DNA of 64,000 bases from Pedobacter sp. MC2016-24 (GCF_015223055.1 NZ_JADFBX010000016.1:1-64000); one strand, 5' to 3'. Shown: positions 14,493 through 24,043, counted from the stretch's first letter. Notes: generated by a model not told the origin, from the sequence alone. Made by a program: numbers and translations.

Positions 14493-17400
14493 TTAAAAAG
14501 TTGCATTTAAACCAATAGATATGCTCTTGGTGATGGGCTGGGCATAAATATTTCCATAAGTCTCCGGATCGAAATAACCTTTGTAATCAGATCCGAATAC
14601 GAACATGTTTCTGCCCTCAACGCTGATTCTCAAAGAATTTGCTTTCACTTTTCCGGCGATTTTAGCTGGAAGGCTATAGCCCATACGGATGCTGTTGATC
14701 CGCACATAGCTCATCTTTTTTGCCCAGATGTCCAGGTTGTTGTAAGAATAACCCGGGTCATTGCCATTTAGCCAGCTGTAAGCCATCCAACGGCTGCCAT
14801 CACCTGTATCGCTCCCGATAATTGCAGGTAAAGTACTGCCGGTATTGCCAGGGCTCCATGCATTTAACACTTGTCTGTTGTAATTCTGGCCACGGTCTAA
14901 CGAAGCCGGGTTGTACGGCGGCGTTGCCAAAACCCACTGACTTAAGTTAAAATTCGCAGCAACAGCCAGGTCAAAGTTGCCGTAACGGAAACGGTTTACC
15001 AAACCTCCTGTATATTTCGGATCGCGGTCTCCAACATAAGTAAACAAGTTCTGGTACTCTTTATCGGTCAGGTTACTTTGTGCCAGCTGCCCAGGGAAGA
15101 AATCTGCATAAGGATCATACAGTTTGTAGAAATCTTCCATGGAAACCACTTTGCCATTTTGAACAAACTGGGGAATGCCATTGGCATCTAACCCGGATGT
15201 TTTGATGACAAACAAAGGATTGATCGAATAACCTTCTTTGGAAGGCGTCAGTGATTTTAAGCTCACCTTTTCCCTGATCACTTTGCTCTTGTTGTGCGCA
15301 AAGTTAAAATCTGTCCACCACTGGAAGTTCTTAGTACTGATGTTCCGGGTAGAGATGGTCAGTTCAAATCCCCTGTTTCTAACTTGTGCCCAGTTTGCAT
15401 TGGTAAAATCGAATCCGTTTTCTAAAGACAGTTCCTGAATGCCAATCAGATCTTTACTGGATCTGTTGTAGTATTCTGCCGTAACCTGTACCGCATTGTT
15501 GAAAATGCCCAGGTCTACCGCCGCATTAAACGTTGCTGTTTTTTCCCAGCGCAGTTTTTGATTTGGCGGGTTGCTTACATTGATGGATGATTCTGAGTTT
15601 CCAGGTAAAATGGTACTGTTGTCATATACACCCACCACATATGGAGACGTGTTTTTGTCAATGTTTCCCTGGATACCATATGATGATCTTACGCGCAGGT
15701 TAGAGATCCATTTAACATCTTTAATGAAGTTTTCTTCTTTAGCATTCCATGCACCGGAAATGGAGTAAATAGGTAAGTATTTGTATTTAGGGTCTACACC
15801 AAACAGGTCAGATCCATCGTAACGAACACTTCCGTAAAGTGTATATTTTCGATCATATGTATAAGAAAGGGTACCGTAAAAAGAAGCGTAGGCGTTTTCA
15901 AGAAAGGTTTTTTGATAAGTTCTGTACGGGCTGTTTGCACCGCTGGTGTAATTGGAATTTGGGAATATAATCTCCTGACTGGTTAAGGTACGGTCATTAT
16001 AACCAAAACCCCTGGTCATAATGCCCTGGTTCCTGGTTCTGCGGAACTCAGCACCTGCCAAAGCTTCAATCTCATGCTTCTCGTTAATCACTTTGTTAAA
16101 CTCAAAGATGTTTTTCCAGTTGTACTGGAAGAAAGAAGTATTTTGATTTTGGATCATGCCGCCTTGTGGCAGGAAGTATTCGTATTTTTTAGTTGTTGAG
16201 TTGTAAAAACGCGTACCTTCACGGAACTTCCTTACGTAATAGGTATCCGGACTGCCGTATTTTTCTGAACCGTTTTCTTCAAACTGCAAACCAATTTCTG
16301 AACGGAAATTCAGTTCTTTAATGATTTTATAGTTGACATCAAAGATGCCTTTAAAGCTTTTGGCGCTCAGGTTGTACCTGGTGTTTTCACGTTCTTCAAT
16401 AATGTTGAAAGGCACAAAAACATCGCCGTTTAAAGTAGATGATCCCTGGATATCCGGGTCATAAATGTACGCGCCGTTCGCATCTTTGATGCCCAGGTAT
16501 GGGTTTACATTTCTCACATATCTGGATGGACTGGTGAAGGCGCTGGTTTCTGTCAGGTAGTTTTTCTGATTGGTTACAGATCCGAATAAGGCTGCGCCGA
16601 ATTTTAGTTTCGGAGAAACGGTGAAATCGGTTTTTAAGGTGGTATTGTACCTTCTTAATCCGGTACCAATGGTAGATCCTTTTTCGTCATAAAAACCTCC
16701 GGAGAAATAGTAATTGGCTTGTTCTGTTCCGCCAGACAATCCCAGTGTGTACTGCTGGTTTACCGGCGACTGGTACAGTTCTTTACCCCAATCGGTATTC
16801 GTGTTTTTTAAGGCATTGATCTGGTCTTGTGTGCTGGTTTTAAGGCCTGAAAAGCCTTTGCTGCGGTAAGTTGCCAGTTCGCCTGTCTGGTTCAATATTC
16901 TGGAAACTGCACCCAGGTTATCCCGGTAGGTCAGATCTGATCTGGAAGCCAGCCCAAGTTCAAAGTCTACTTTTTCTGCTGCATTCATCAGGTTCAGCTT
17001 GCTGAAATCCGGACGTTCTCCAATAAAGGTATTGGCGCTGAAGTTGATGGCTGTAGGCCCTTTTTTACCTTTTTTGGTGGTAATCACAATCACACCGTTT
17101 GCTGCTCTGGCTCCATAAATGGCAGTGGCTGCAGCATCTTTTAAAATCGTGATGTCTTCAATATCATCGGGGTTTAAACCGGCTATGGGTAAATTGCGAA
17201 GCTGATCGATATTGTCCTTGTCCATGATGTTCTTTGGCAGGTCGGTGCCTTCTAATGGCAAACCGTCCAAAACCCACAATGGATCTTGTGAACCATTTAA
17301 AGATACGGTACCCCGGATGCGGATTTTAGGTGCGGCGGAAGGACCACCGTTTAAACTGGTTACAGATACACCCGCAACTTGTCCCTGTAACATCTGGTCG

Positions 17401-17855
17401 ATACCCGAAACCCCGGTCTGGCGGATCTTATCATATTCCAGCTTGGCTACTGATGTGGTATTTTTGCGTTTGGCAATGTCGGTATAACCGTTAACAATCA
17501 CTTCTGTCAGCACGTTATTGTCGCTAACCAGGGAAACGCTAACCTTGGTTTTATTTTTAATGTTCACCATGGCTGTGGCATAGCCTAAATAACTTACTTT
17601 TAAATAAGTTGTTCCCGCCGGAACTTTCAGGGTAAAGTGTCCATCGGCATCGGTAACGGCTCCGATTACGGAGTTCTGAATAACGCCGGGGGTAGACTGC
17701 TCGCCGATGGCGGGCTTGTCGACAAAAACGGAAGCCCCCGGTATCGGCTTTCCATCTTCTTCAGCCAGTACCGTCCCGGTTACTGTGCTTTGTTCCTGAC
17801 TATAGCCTTGAAGACCAGATACGAGCAGGAATAGAAATATTAGAAATTTCTTCAT
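14493..17855 (-). CDS. SusC/RagA-family TonB-linked outer membrane protein
   Basis: A 1120-residue TonB-dependent transporter. It has a signal peptide (MKKFLIFLFLLVSGLQGYSQ), a carboxypeptidase-regulatory-like domain at about 25-110, the plug with the SusC signature (GVSGIDQMLQGQVAGVSVTS and DPLWVLDGLP, then AATAIYGARAANGVIVITTK) and a 22-strand-type barrel ending in the aromatic SIGLNATF. It imports material across the outer membrane together with SusD, powered by TonB-ExbBD. There is no FecR-interacting N-terminal extension, so an anti-sigma switch is not expected. A candidate promoter lies at 17861-17868. The gene follows the metalloprotease gene by 28 bp. Confidence 0.95.
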   Translation of the reverse strand: MKKFLIFLFLLVSGLQGYSQEQSTVTGTVLAEEDGKPIPGASVFVDKPAIGEQSTPGVIQNSVIGAVTDADGHFTLKVPAGTTYLKVSYLGYATAMVNIKNKTKVSVSLVSDNNVLTEVIVNGYTDIAKRKNTTSVAKLEYDKIRQTGVSGIDQMLQGQVAGVSVTSLNGGPSAAPKIRIRGTVSLNGSQDPLWVLDGLPLEGTDLPKNIMDKDNIDQLRNLPIAGLNPDDIEDITILKDAAATAIYGARAANGVIVITTKKGKKGPTAINFSANTFIGERPDFSKLNLMNAAEKVDFELGLASRSDLTYRDNLGAVSRILNQTGELATYRSKGFSGLKTSTQDQINALKNTNTDWGKELYQSPVNQQYTLGLSGGTEQANYYFSGGFYDEKGSTIGTGLRRYNTTLKTDFTVSPKLKFGAALFGSVTNQKNYLTETSAFTSPSRYVRNVNPYLGIKDANGAYIYDPDIQGSSTLNGDVFVPFNIIEERENTRYNLSAKSFKGIFDVNYKIIKELNFRSEIGLQFEENGSEKYGSPDTYYVRKFREGTRFYNSTTKKYEYFLPQGGMIQNQNTSFFQYNWKNIFEFNKVINEKHEIEALAGAEFRRTRNQGIMTRGFGYNDRTLTSQEIIFPNSNYTSGANSPYRTYQKTFLENAYASFYGTLSYTYDRKYTLYGSVRYDGSDLFGVDPKYKYLPIYSISGAWNAKEENFIKDVKWISNLRVRSSYGIQGNIDKNTSPYVVGVYDNSTILPGNSESSINVSNPPNQKLRWEKTATFNAAVDLGIFNNAVQVTAEYYNRSSKDLIGIQELSLENGFDFTNANWAQVRNRGFELTISTRNISTKNFQWWTDFNFAHNKSKVIREKVSLKSLTPSKEGYSINPLFVIKTSGLDANGIPQFVQNGKVVSMEDFYKLYDPYADFFPGQLAQSNLTDKEYQNLFTYVGDRDPKYTGGLVNRFRYGNFDLAVAANFNLSQWVLATPPYNPASLDRGQNYNRQVLNAWSPGNTGSTLPAIIGSDTGDGSRWMAYSWLNGNDPGYSYNNLDIWAKKMSYVRINSIRMGYSLPAKIAGKVKANSLRISVEGRNMFVFGSDYKGYFDPETYGNIYAQPITKSISIGLNATF

Positions 17856-17860
17856 TTGTA

Positions 17861-17868
17861 CAAAATTA
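17861..17868 (-). promoter_or_regulatory. Candidate -7 element of susC
   Basis: On the minus strand TAATTTTG fits TAnnTTTG and ends 5 bases before the susC ATG. If used, SusC and SusD can be made without the protease and from an almost leaderless mRNA. No TTG is found at the -33 distance. Confidence 0.35.
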
Positions 17869-17883
17869 TTGATAGTTTATGGT

Positions 17884-20547
17884 TTAATTGATTTTTAAGC
17901 TTTGTTTGATCCTCAAAATGAGATCTGTATGATGATTCTGTGTCTCCTGGTCGCCCTTTCGCTTGTTGGTTTCCAGTAGGTTAAGGATTTTAAGGAGCTC
18001 GCCACGTTTGGCAGCAGCCACATCAGATGTGCGCGTCATGCCATTCACATAGATGTTTCTGAGTTCATTCGACTGAAGCGCCTGCTCTTGCTGTTTAAAA
18101 GCGCGTGGCGTAAGGTCACACAGTTCCGGAAGATTGCTCTTTAAAGTCTTTTCAGGCAATAATGCTTTCTTATTGATTTTCTCCATCAACTTATCGGTGC
18201 TCACCAGCAGCACATCTACATAGTTCTGCTCGGTCATGCGCTCGTCCAGCGACAGCGATTTTCCTTTCTTTGTGTATTGGAAGGCCGATGCGCTGATTTC
18301 CTGAAGCAATTGGGATACTGTGTATACTTTGTCTTTGCCATAAATGGACTCCATTTCAAATAACCGCAGCAAACGCTCATCACTAACAAGGCTGTACATT
18401 AAGCTATACTGTTGCTCGCGTTTCAGGTTATATGGGCCGTACTCAAAGGGGCCAAGTGGGGTGTCTTTAATCGCAAAGGTGCTGGATAACAATGCCGGAT
18501 TGAACAACCATTGCGGCAGGTCAAACAATTCCTTTTTCAGGTAAGTCATGGCTTCTTCCTGCGTAGCTTTCGGAACCGGGGTATAAGCTTTTTTGCCATC
18601 GCCGGCTACCGGGTTTTCCAGATAGTAGCCACCTACGTTAGCCATCACATGCTCGGCATAGGTATTCCATTGCCAGATGGCCGCCATGTATAACTTTCCG
18701 GCCTGCAGGTAGGAATCACCAGGTTCGGCCGACCAGCTCAGGATCTGTGGAATCAAACGTTGCAAGTTCTTCAATCCGTAAGTGCTGGCTTTCATGGCAT
18801 TGTCGCCGATGTCTTCCGATTGTGCCCGTGGATCAACCACGTTCAGCGCACTTTGCTGTTCTCCATAGTGGTACAGCGGATCGTTCTGGTGTTTCGCGAT
18901 CCAGGTTTTTTGTGTTTCCAGGTCCTTGCGCGGATCTTCGGTGTCTAACCAGCGGTAGCCCCAGGCAATGGCATATTTATCGTATACGCCAATTTGAGGG
19001 GTGATGTTGGTTACCTGATCTTCTGGTTGTGCAACGTAATTGAAACGGGCATAATCCATAATGGAAGGTGCTGTTCCGCCCATGCGGGAAGTATAAGCCG
19101 GCGAACGCAGGGAATCAACAGGGTAGGCCACTGAGGCACCCATATTGTGTTTTAAACCCAGGGTATGCCCGATTTCATGTGAAGACACGAAACGGATGGC
19201 ATGGCCCATTTGCGCTGCGCTGAAATTGTTCTTTCTGGCGCCTGTATCAATAACCCCGGTTTGTACGCGCATCCAGTACTGCAGAGAGGTCATCACATTG
19301 TGCCACCAGATCACATCTGATTCCAGGATTTCTCCTGAACGTGGATCGACAACAGCAGGGCCCATGGCATTTGATTTTGGTGAAGCTGCATACGTCACCA
19401 CAGAGTAACGGACATCATCGCCATCAAAATCAGCCGTATCGGTAACCAGTTTGGCTTGTATCGCGTTTTTGAAACCTGCGGCTTCAAATGCTTTTTGCCA
19501 GTCGTGTATCCCGTCGATGATGTATGGTCTCCATTGTTTTGGTGTCGATGGATCGATGTAAAATACGATCGGCTTAACGGGTTCTACCAGTTCTCCTTTC
19601 AGGTACCTTGCCCGGTCTTCCGGTTTAGGTTCCAGTTTCCATTTGGTGATCAGTTCCCGGGTTTCCAGTTTTTGCTGTACATCTGAAAAATACCATCTTG
19701 GGGTGGTAAAATAGCCAACCCTGTCATCCGCAAAACGTGGCTTCATCGGTTTTTCAGGGAGCAGCAACAAATTGGTAGTCACCACCACGCTGATTGGAAT
19801 GGTCGTCTGGCCTTCGGTTACGGAGGTGCTCAGCAAGGAACGCACCACCAGGTTTTGAGGGAAGCTTTTGATGTGTTCAATGGCAGAAAGGGCAGTTTTT
19901 GCGCTGGTACCCAGTCCGATACCGTTAAATACATCGTTGAAACTTTTCTCTGTGCCGTCAAATACCTTGTTTACTTTAATCAGCACTGCAGAAGAGTCGG
20001 GGGAATAAGCCTCGATTTTAAAGGTTTCAATGACCGAGCCTACGAAATTGTCTTTTACAGACTGCGTAATGGCATCGCCAGCAGGTGATTCCACTTGTGG
20101 TACAATGGTTTTTACCCAGACTGTTTTGGCCAGTTTGTTGGGATAAAAGCGGATTACTTTGTTCTCGTAATTCATGCCTTTGTTTACACCCGCTTCATTG
20201 ATGGCCATGGGCACGGAGGAGATTTTGTTGACCAGCAAAAAATCTTTCTCCATCAGCTTCAACGGAATTTCAAAATAGTAATCCGTTTCTACCTGGTGCA
20301 CTTTGAAAATGCCATTGGTAGTTTTTGCTTTCTTTAAAAGGGTTTTGTAATCCTTTAAAGTGTTTTTCCTGGTGGTATCCTGATCTGCTTTCTTTTTCAG
20401 CGAATCCGTATTTTTTTTGTTAACGCTTATTTTTGGCAGCGTTTTCTGAGGCGTTTTAGGAAGTTGTTTTTTAGGTGTTTGCGCATTTATACCAATCGCG
20501 GAGATAAGAATAAATAAAGCTACAAGCGAAGTCTTATTTAAAATCAT
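17884..20547 (-). CDS. Secreted zinc metalloprotease (DUF5117/DUF5118 type)
   Basis: An 887-residue exported metalloprotease. The signal peptide (MILNKTSLVALFILISAIGI) is followed by a Lys/Pro-rich linker to residue 50, the DUF5118-like and DUF5117-like regions, and the metzincin zinc motif HEIGHTLGLKH with ligands His457, His461 and His467 and catalytic Glu458; SIMDYARFNY about 50 residues later is the Met-turn. It should cut proteins in the periplasm or at the cell surface. It lies directly upstream of susC and susD, so it probably supplies peptides for import. The C-terminal 250 residues are helical, as in the family. Confidence 0.88.
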   Translation of the reverse strand: MILNKTSLVALFILISAIGINAQTPKKQLPKTPQKTLPKISVNKKNTDSLKKKADQDTTRKNTLKDYKTLLKKAKTTNGIFKVHQVETDYYFEIPLKLMEKDFLLVNKISSVPMAINEAGVNKGMNYENKVIRFYPNKLAKTVWVKTIVPQVESPAGDAITQSVKDNFVGSVIETFKIEAYSPDSSAVLIKVNKVFDGTEKSFNDVFNGIGLGTSAKTALSAIEHIKSFPQNLVVRSLLSTSVTEGQTTIPISVVVTTNLLLLPEKPMKPRFADDRVGYFTTPRWYFSDVQQKLETRELITKWKLEPKPEDRARYLKGELVEPVKPIVFYIDPSTPKQWRPYIIDGIHDWQKAFEAAGFKNAIQAKLVTDTADFDGDDVRYSVVTYAASPKSNAMGPAVVDPRSGEILESDVIWWHNVMTSLQYWMRVQTGVIDTGARKNNFSAAQMGHAIRFVSSHEIGHTLGLKHNMGASVAYPVDSLRSPAYTSRMGGTAPSIMDYARFNYVAQPEDQVTNITPQIGVYDKYAIAWGYRWLDTEDPRKDLETQKTWIAKHQNDPLYHYGEQQSALNVVDPRAQSEDIGDNAMKASTYGLKNLQRLIPQILSWSAEPGDSYLQAGKLYMAAIWQWNTYAEHVMANVGGYYLENPVAGDGKKAYTPVPKATQEEAMTYLKKELFDLPQWLFNPALLSSTFAIKDTPLGPFEYGPYNLKREQQYSLMYSLVSDERLLRLFEMESIYGKDKVYTVSQLLQEISASAFQYTKKGKSLSLDERMTEQNYVDVLLVSTDKLMEKINKKALLPEKTLKSNLPELCDLTPRAFKQQEQALQSNELRNIYVNGMTRTSDVAAAKRGELLKILNLLETNKRKGDQETQNHHTDLILRIKQSLKIN

Positions 20548-20628
20548 AAATCTAAAATGCCGCTATATTTATGGATTAAGAAGCGACAGAGAGTGGACTG
20601 CCATGATCAGGCAGATGAATCCGCAGTT

Positions 20629-22245
20629 TTAAGGAGTGAAGTGAATGAGGGGTAGGTAGCATTTATAGGTATTGCCCTCCACGCCATAGCGTATTTTCTC
20701 TGCACCAAGGTAGGCATAGGTGCTTTGCAGGTAATTCAAACCTTGCCTGCCCGAACCCTTCACATCATTGCGCAGCTGGAGGTTATTGGTCACCACAATC
20801 GTATCGCCCGCACTTTCTATTTTGATGTGTAAAGGCTTGGTTTTGGAAATCATATTGTGCTTCACCGCATTTTCAATCAGGGTCTGCAAACTCATAAATG
20901 GAATCTTCTCCTGCAGCTGTGCCTCAGAAATCTGGATTTCCAGCGGTTGCAAGGCGTCCCCAAACCTGATTTTCATTAAAAAGAAATACTCTTTTACAAA
21001 TGTAAGCTCCTCGGCAACAGTGGCCAGTCCGTTCGGGTACGATTCCAGCACATAACGGTAAACCCTGGATAATTTCACAACAAAGGATTTGGCCAGGTCT
21101 GGATTTTGGGCAATCAGCGCGTTCAAAGAACTTAAGGAATTGAACAGAAAATGCGGGTTCACCTTCTCTTTTAGCGTATTCAACTGCAATAAAGCATTTT
21201 CTTTTTGCTGACGTTCGGCAACGATACTCAGCGCCTGCTTCTCGATGGAAACCTCCTGACGCTTCATTTCGGCCTGCTGCCTCAGCATAAATTCCTTTTG
21301 CCATTTGGTCTGGGCCCAGGCAATTAACAGCAAAATGAGTACGGCCGCACTGACAAACAGCATGGTGACATATCTTTCAATGATCTTGGTGTCTTCATCT
21401 ATAACGAATACCGGCGTATCTACAACCATGGTCCATTTCATGGATGCGATGTGCAAAGGGGTGTAATACCGTACAACGGGCACTTGCAGGTAAGCCGAAT
21501 TGACCATTTCATAACTGCTGACACTGTCGGCCAGAAAGGTTCTTTTCGAAGAGATCGCCGTATCTGCCTGTACCCTGGTGCCGATCAGTTCTTCATTGGG
21601 ATTGCTGATGTAACGTCCCTGCTCGTCTATAACGAGTGCGGTAGCCCGGCCGACCGAATCCACACCCCAGAAATAACGCTGCAGCTTCTGCAGGTTGATG
21701 TCCAGGCCAAAGATTAAAACAGAAGAGTCTGCCAATCGGTGCCTGGAAGCAACCAGCCAGTGCAGGGAATCTTTTACAGCAACAATTCCGGCAGTTCTTG
21801 TCAGGCTGTCTTTTGAACGGAGTTGTTTGGAAATCCAGGTTTTCTGAAAATCCTGAATGGGTTGATGCTGATATAGCGCCCCATTTTTCTGAACGGATTG
21901 GTACACCGTATCTCCCCGGCTTACCATCGCATACCAGCCACTGTTGATTTTAGCATGACTCAACAGGAGCACTTCCATCGTAGATTTCATATCCTTAAAA
22001 TCATTGCCGGAATTCACTGTAGTCATAATGGTTTCGGCAGCATTTAAGCCCTGGATCAATCCGTTGAATTCGTTCCGTATAATGGTTGATTTTAACTGAA
22101 AGGTTTTGGTTGCCAGTTCAACACTGATTTGCGCTGTTCTTTTACTGAGCTTCCCCGACATGAATAGCCCGATCCCAGTGAAACACAGGAATATAAAAAT
22201 TCCCATGATGATGAAATACTTGGAACTGTAAAGGGGGCTTTTCAT
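20629..22245 (-). CDS. LytS-type sensor histidine kinase with extracellular sensor domain
   Basis: A 538-residue membrane kinase. A first membrane helix (about 11-31) and a second (about 290-312, MLFVSAAVLILLLIAWA) bracket a 260-residue periplasmic domain of Cache-like appearance (GRYISNPNEELIGT, WTMVVDTPVFVIDED). A short coiled linker leads to the His_kinase domain with His365 in VNPHFLFNSL and an ATPase domain with QTLIENAVKHN. It phosphorylates a LytTR-type regulator, most plausibly the one at 12313-13068 on the far side of the uptake locus. Its start codon lies 11 bp from the first of three 98-bp tandem repeats. Confidence 0.88.
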   Translation of the reverse strand: MKSPLYSSKYFIIMGIFIFLCFTGIGLFMSGKLSKRTAQISVELATKTFQLKSTIIRNEFNGLIQGLNAAETIMTTVNSGNDFKDMKSTMEVLLLSHAKINSGWYAMVSRGDTVYQSVQKNGALYQHQPIQDFQKTWISKQLRSKDSLTRTAGIVAVKDSLHWLVASRHRLADSSVLIFGLDINLQKLQRYFWGVDSVGRATALVIDEQGRYISNPNEELIGTRVQADTAISSKRTFLADSVSSYEMVNSAYLQVPVVRYYTPLHIASMKWTMVVDTPVFVIDEDTKIIERYVTMLFVSAAVLILLLIAWAQTKWQKEFMLRQQAEMKRQEVSIEKQALSIVAERQQKENALLQLNTLKEKVNPHFLFNSLSSLNALIAQNPDLAKSFVVKLSRVYRYVLESYPNGLATVAEELTFVKEYFFLMKIRFGDALQPLEIQISEAQLQEKIPFMSLQTLIENAVKHNMISKTKPLHIKIESAGDTIVVTNNLQLRNDVKGSGRQGLNYLQSTYAYLGAEKIRYGVEGNTYKCYLPLIHFTP

Positions 22246-22256
22246 CCGACAAAGAT

Positions 22257-22548
22257 GAAAAAATAACCGTTCTCTTCAAAGACTGGAACCTTTTGCGCTG
22301 AAGAAGCGCAAAAATTCCTAGGTCTTTTCTGAGAAGGTGATTTTTAAGAGAAAGGAAAAAATAACCGTTCTCTTCAAAGACTGGAACCTTTTGCGCTGAA
22401 GAAGCACAAAAATTCCTAGGTCTTTTCTGAGAAGGTGATTTTTAAGGGAAAGGAAAAAATAACGGTTCTCTTCAAAGACTGGAACCTTTTGCGCTGAAGA
22501 AGCACAAAAATTCATAGGTCTTTTCTGAGAAGGTGATTTTTAAGGGAA
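22257..22548. repeat. Three 98-bp tandem repeats upstream of the kinase gene
   Basis: Units start at 22257, 22355 and 22453 and follow each other with no spacer; the last lacks its final few bases. Copies differ by only a few substitutions. Each carries the hairpin ttttgcgc-tgaagaa-gcgcaaaa (perfect in unit 1; one arm changed to gcac in units 2 and 3) and the hexamer cctagg (ctaggt region altered to catagg in unit 3). Because 98 is not a multiple of 3, short reading frames across the array are not conserved as protein. Confidence 0.92.
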
Positions 22549-22567
22549 TAGCATGTCGGGCGTGTCG

Positions 22568-22674
22568 GTGGCAAAATTGGGTTCTTCGAAGAGTCCTGGT
22601 GTCCTATTTCGTCCTTCTTCCGAATGGTTTGAATATTTGGTAGCAAAATTGGGTTCTTCGAAGAGGCCTAGCGT
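22568..22674. repeat. Two 35-bp direct repeats, 72 bp apart
   Basis: The stretches 22568-22602 and 22640-22674 share gcaaaattgggttcttcga and continue agag-cct-g-gt. Their second half resembles the cctagg/tcttc core of the 98-bp units and of the element at 40046-40090, so all appear related. The gap 22246-22786 is made almost wholly of such repeats; I see no gene in it. Confidence 0.7.
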
Positions 22675-22786
22675 TCTTTCGGACCTTTTTCTGGGCCGAA
22701 TTAATGCAGCCTCAGAGAAGAATCCCTATTTTGCCCTTTATGGAATACAAACTTTTTCCGCATCATCATGTTGTAAAAACACAAAA

Positions 22787-23482
22787 ATGAAAAGTATCAT
22801 GATGAAAAATATCGCTTCAAAATTGATTTTAACGCTTGGGTTAATTGTTGGAATCTCAATGGTCAGCAAAGCTGATTTAATCAGGCTGGTGGTTAAAGAA
22901 GATCTGGCCAGTTGTACTGGCATGGCCCCTATGACCTGTATGCAGGTGAAATATAAGAACAGCAAAGACTGGGAGATGTTTTATACTGAAATCTCTGGTT
23001 TTAAATATCAGCCGGGTTACCGTTACGTCCTGCTGGTCGATAGAACCAAACGTAAAAACGTTCCTGCAGATGCCTCAGCTTATGTGTATAAATTGAAAAA
23101 AGTAGTCAAAAAAGTGAAAATGAAAACCAATACTACAGTCTGGGATTATGTACTGAAGCACAAATGGAAACTGATCCAGATGGATGGCGTAACACAGGAA
23201 AATTCGCCGGTGTACATGGTGTTTGACGCTGTGAAGAAAAGTGTGCATGGTAAATCCGGATGTAATGGCTTTTTCGGAGGCTTTGAAAGAACCGAAGGCA
23301 AATTGAGTTTCAAACAAATGGCCGGAACAATGATGGCTTGCAGTGATGAACGGAATAAATTGGAACATCAGTTTCTGACTACGATTGGCGATAAGGCTTT
23401 CCGTTATGATGTGGCAGACCAGACCTTGAACCTATATGCAGGCGACAAGCTGGTGCTGATGTTTGGCGCTGCGGATTTGTAG
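22787..23482 (+). CDS. Exported DUF4377 plus META domain protein
   Basis: A 231-residue protein. A signal peptide (MKSIMMKNIASKLILTLGL, to about residue 28) leads to a DUF4377-like domain (VVKEDLASCTGMAPMTCMQV, then YTEISGFKYQPGYRY) and a C-terminal META/HslJ domain (GKSGCNGFFGGFERTEGKLS, then GTMMACSD and the closing LNLYAGDKLVLMF). The META domain is found in heat-shock lipoprotein HslJ and in secreted proteins; its biochemical role is unclear. The start is set at 22787; earlier in-frame starts would include repeat sequence. A terminator follows at 23513-23550. Confidence 0.8.
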   Translation: MKSIMMKNIASKLILTLGLIVGISMVSKADLIRLVVKEDLASCTGMAPMTCMQVKYKNSKDWEMFYTEISGFKYQPGYRYVLLVDRTKRKNVPADASAYVYKLKKVVKKVKMKTNTTVWDYVLKHKWKLIQMDGVTQENSPVYMVFDAVKKSVHGKSGCNGFFGGFERTEGKLSFKQMAGTMMACSDERNKLEHQFLTTIGDKAFRYDVADQTLNLYAGDKLVLMFGAADL

Positions 23483-23512
23483 TTATCGCTAAGTAAATTT
23501 TAAAATACTTCA

Positions 23513-23550
23513 GGCTGTACTGACATAAGGTTGTCAGTGCAGCCTTTTTT
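23513..23550 (+). terminator. Rho-independent terminator
   Basis: A 13-bp stem with one mismatch (ggctgtactgaca with tgtcagtgcagcc), a 6-base loop and six T residues, 30 bp after the META gene. Confidence 0.8.
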
Positions 23551-23590
23551 ATTTGTATCCAAATTCACCATTCACCTTAAACTTGTCATC

Positions 23591-24043
23591 ATGACCGCAA
23601 ACCAGACCGCCAGAACCCGTAAATTAGTTCAAAGTTTTTATCAGGCATTAGCCACCCGCAACCTGGATGTGCTGGTGTCCCTGTTCTCGGAAACGGTAGA
23701 CTGGGACATTCCCGGGAATGAAGATCTGGCTCCATGGTTGGGAAAGCGGAGGGGTAGGGTGGAAATCAGGGCCTTTTTTGAACTCTTGTGGTCTAGCATA
23801 GACCCCATTCAGGCACACATTGACCACATTTTAGTGGAGGATGAATTTGCCATTGCCACCGGGATGTTTAGCTCCAGAATGTTGAGGACAGGATCTGTGT
23901 ATAACTCCATGTTTTCTGCACATTTTACGGTGCTCGATGGGCAAATTGTCCGGTATCGCTTACAGGAAGATAGTTATGGCCTGGTCGAAGCGCTTAGCTT
24001 GCCCAGGCCAGAAGTTGGCATTCCGATCTTTTGCCTGGGTTAA
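23591..24043 (+). CDS. SnoaL-like (NTF2-fold) protein
   Basis: A 150-residue protein with the SnoaL/NTF2-like pattern: a leading helix (RKLVQSFYQALATRNLDVLV), the SLFSETVDWDIPGN strand and WLGKRRGRVEIRAFFELLW, then a four-strand sheet. Members are small ketosteroid-isomerase-like proteins with varied or unknown ligands. I place the start at the ATG 23591 (MTANQTART), since the longer reading from 23531 adds an unlikely hydrophobic stretch overlapping the upstream terminator. Single gene; it ends close to a convergent TPR gene with a shared hairpin. Confidence 0.75.
   Translation: MTANQTARTRKLVQSFYQALATRNLDVLVSLFSETVDWDIPGNEDLAPWLGKRRGRVEIRAFFELLWSSIDPIQAHIDHILVEDEFAIATGMFSSRMLRTGSVYNSMFSAHFTVLDGQIVRYRLQEDSYGLVEALSLPRPEVGIPIFCLG

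Noticed and set aside
18344-20337. Several plus-strand frames opposite the metalloprotease
   Set aside because: All are short, overlap a well-supported gene on the other strand, and show no protein-family features.
22318-22515. 65-codon minus-strand frame inside the 98-bp repeats
   Set aside because: 98 is not a multiple of 3, so each unit is read in another frame; the frame is a by-product of the repeat.
22257-22548. 98-bp tandem array as a CRISPR array
   Set aside because: Units are contiguous with no unique spacers between them, and no cas genes are present.
22553-22786. Longer N-terminus for the DUF4377/META protein
   Set aside because: The extra 78 codons are repeat sequence and lie before the signal peptide at 22787.
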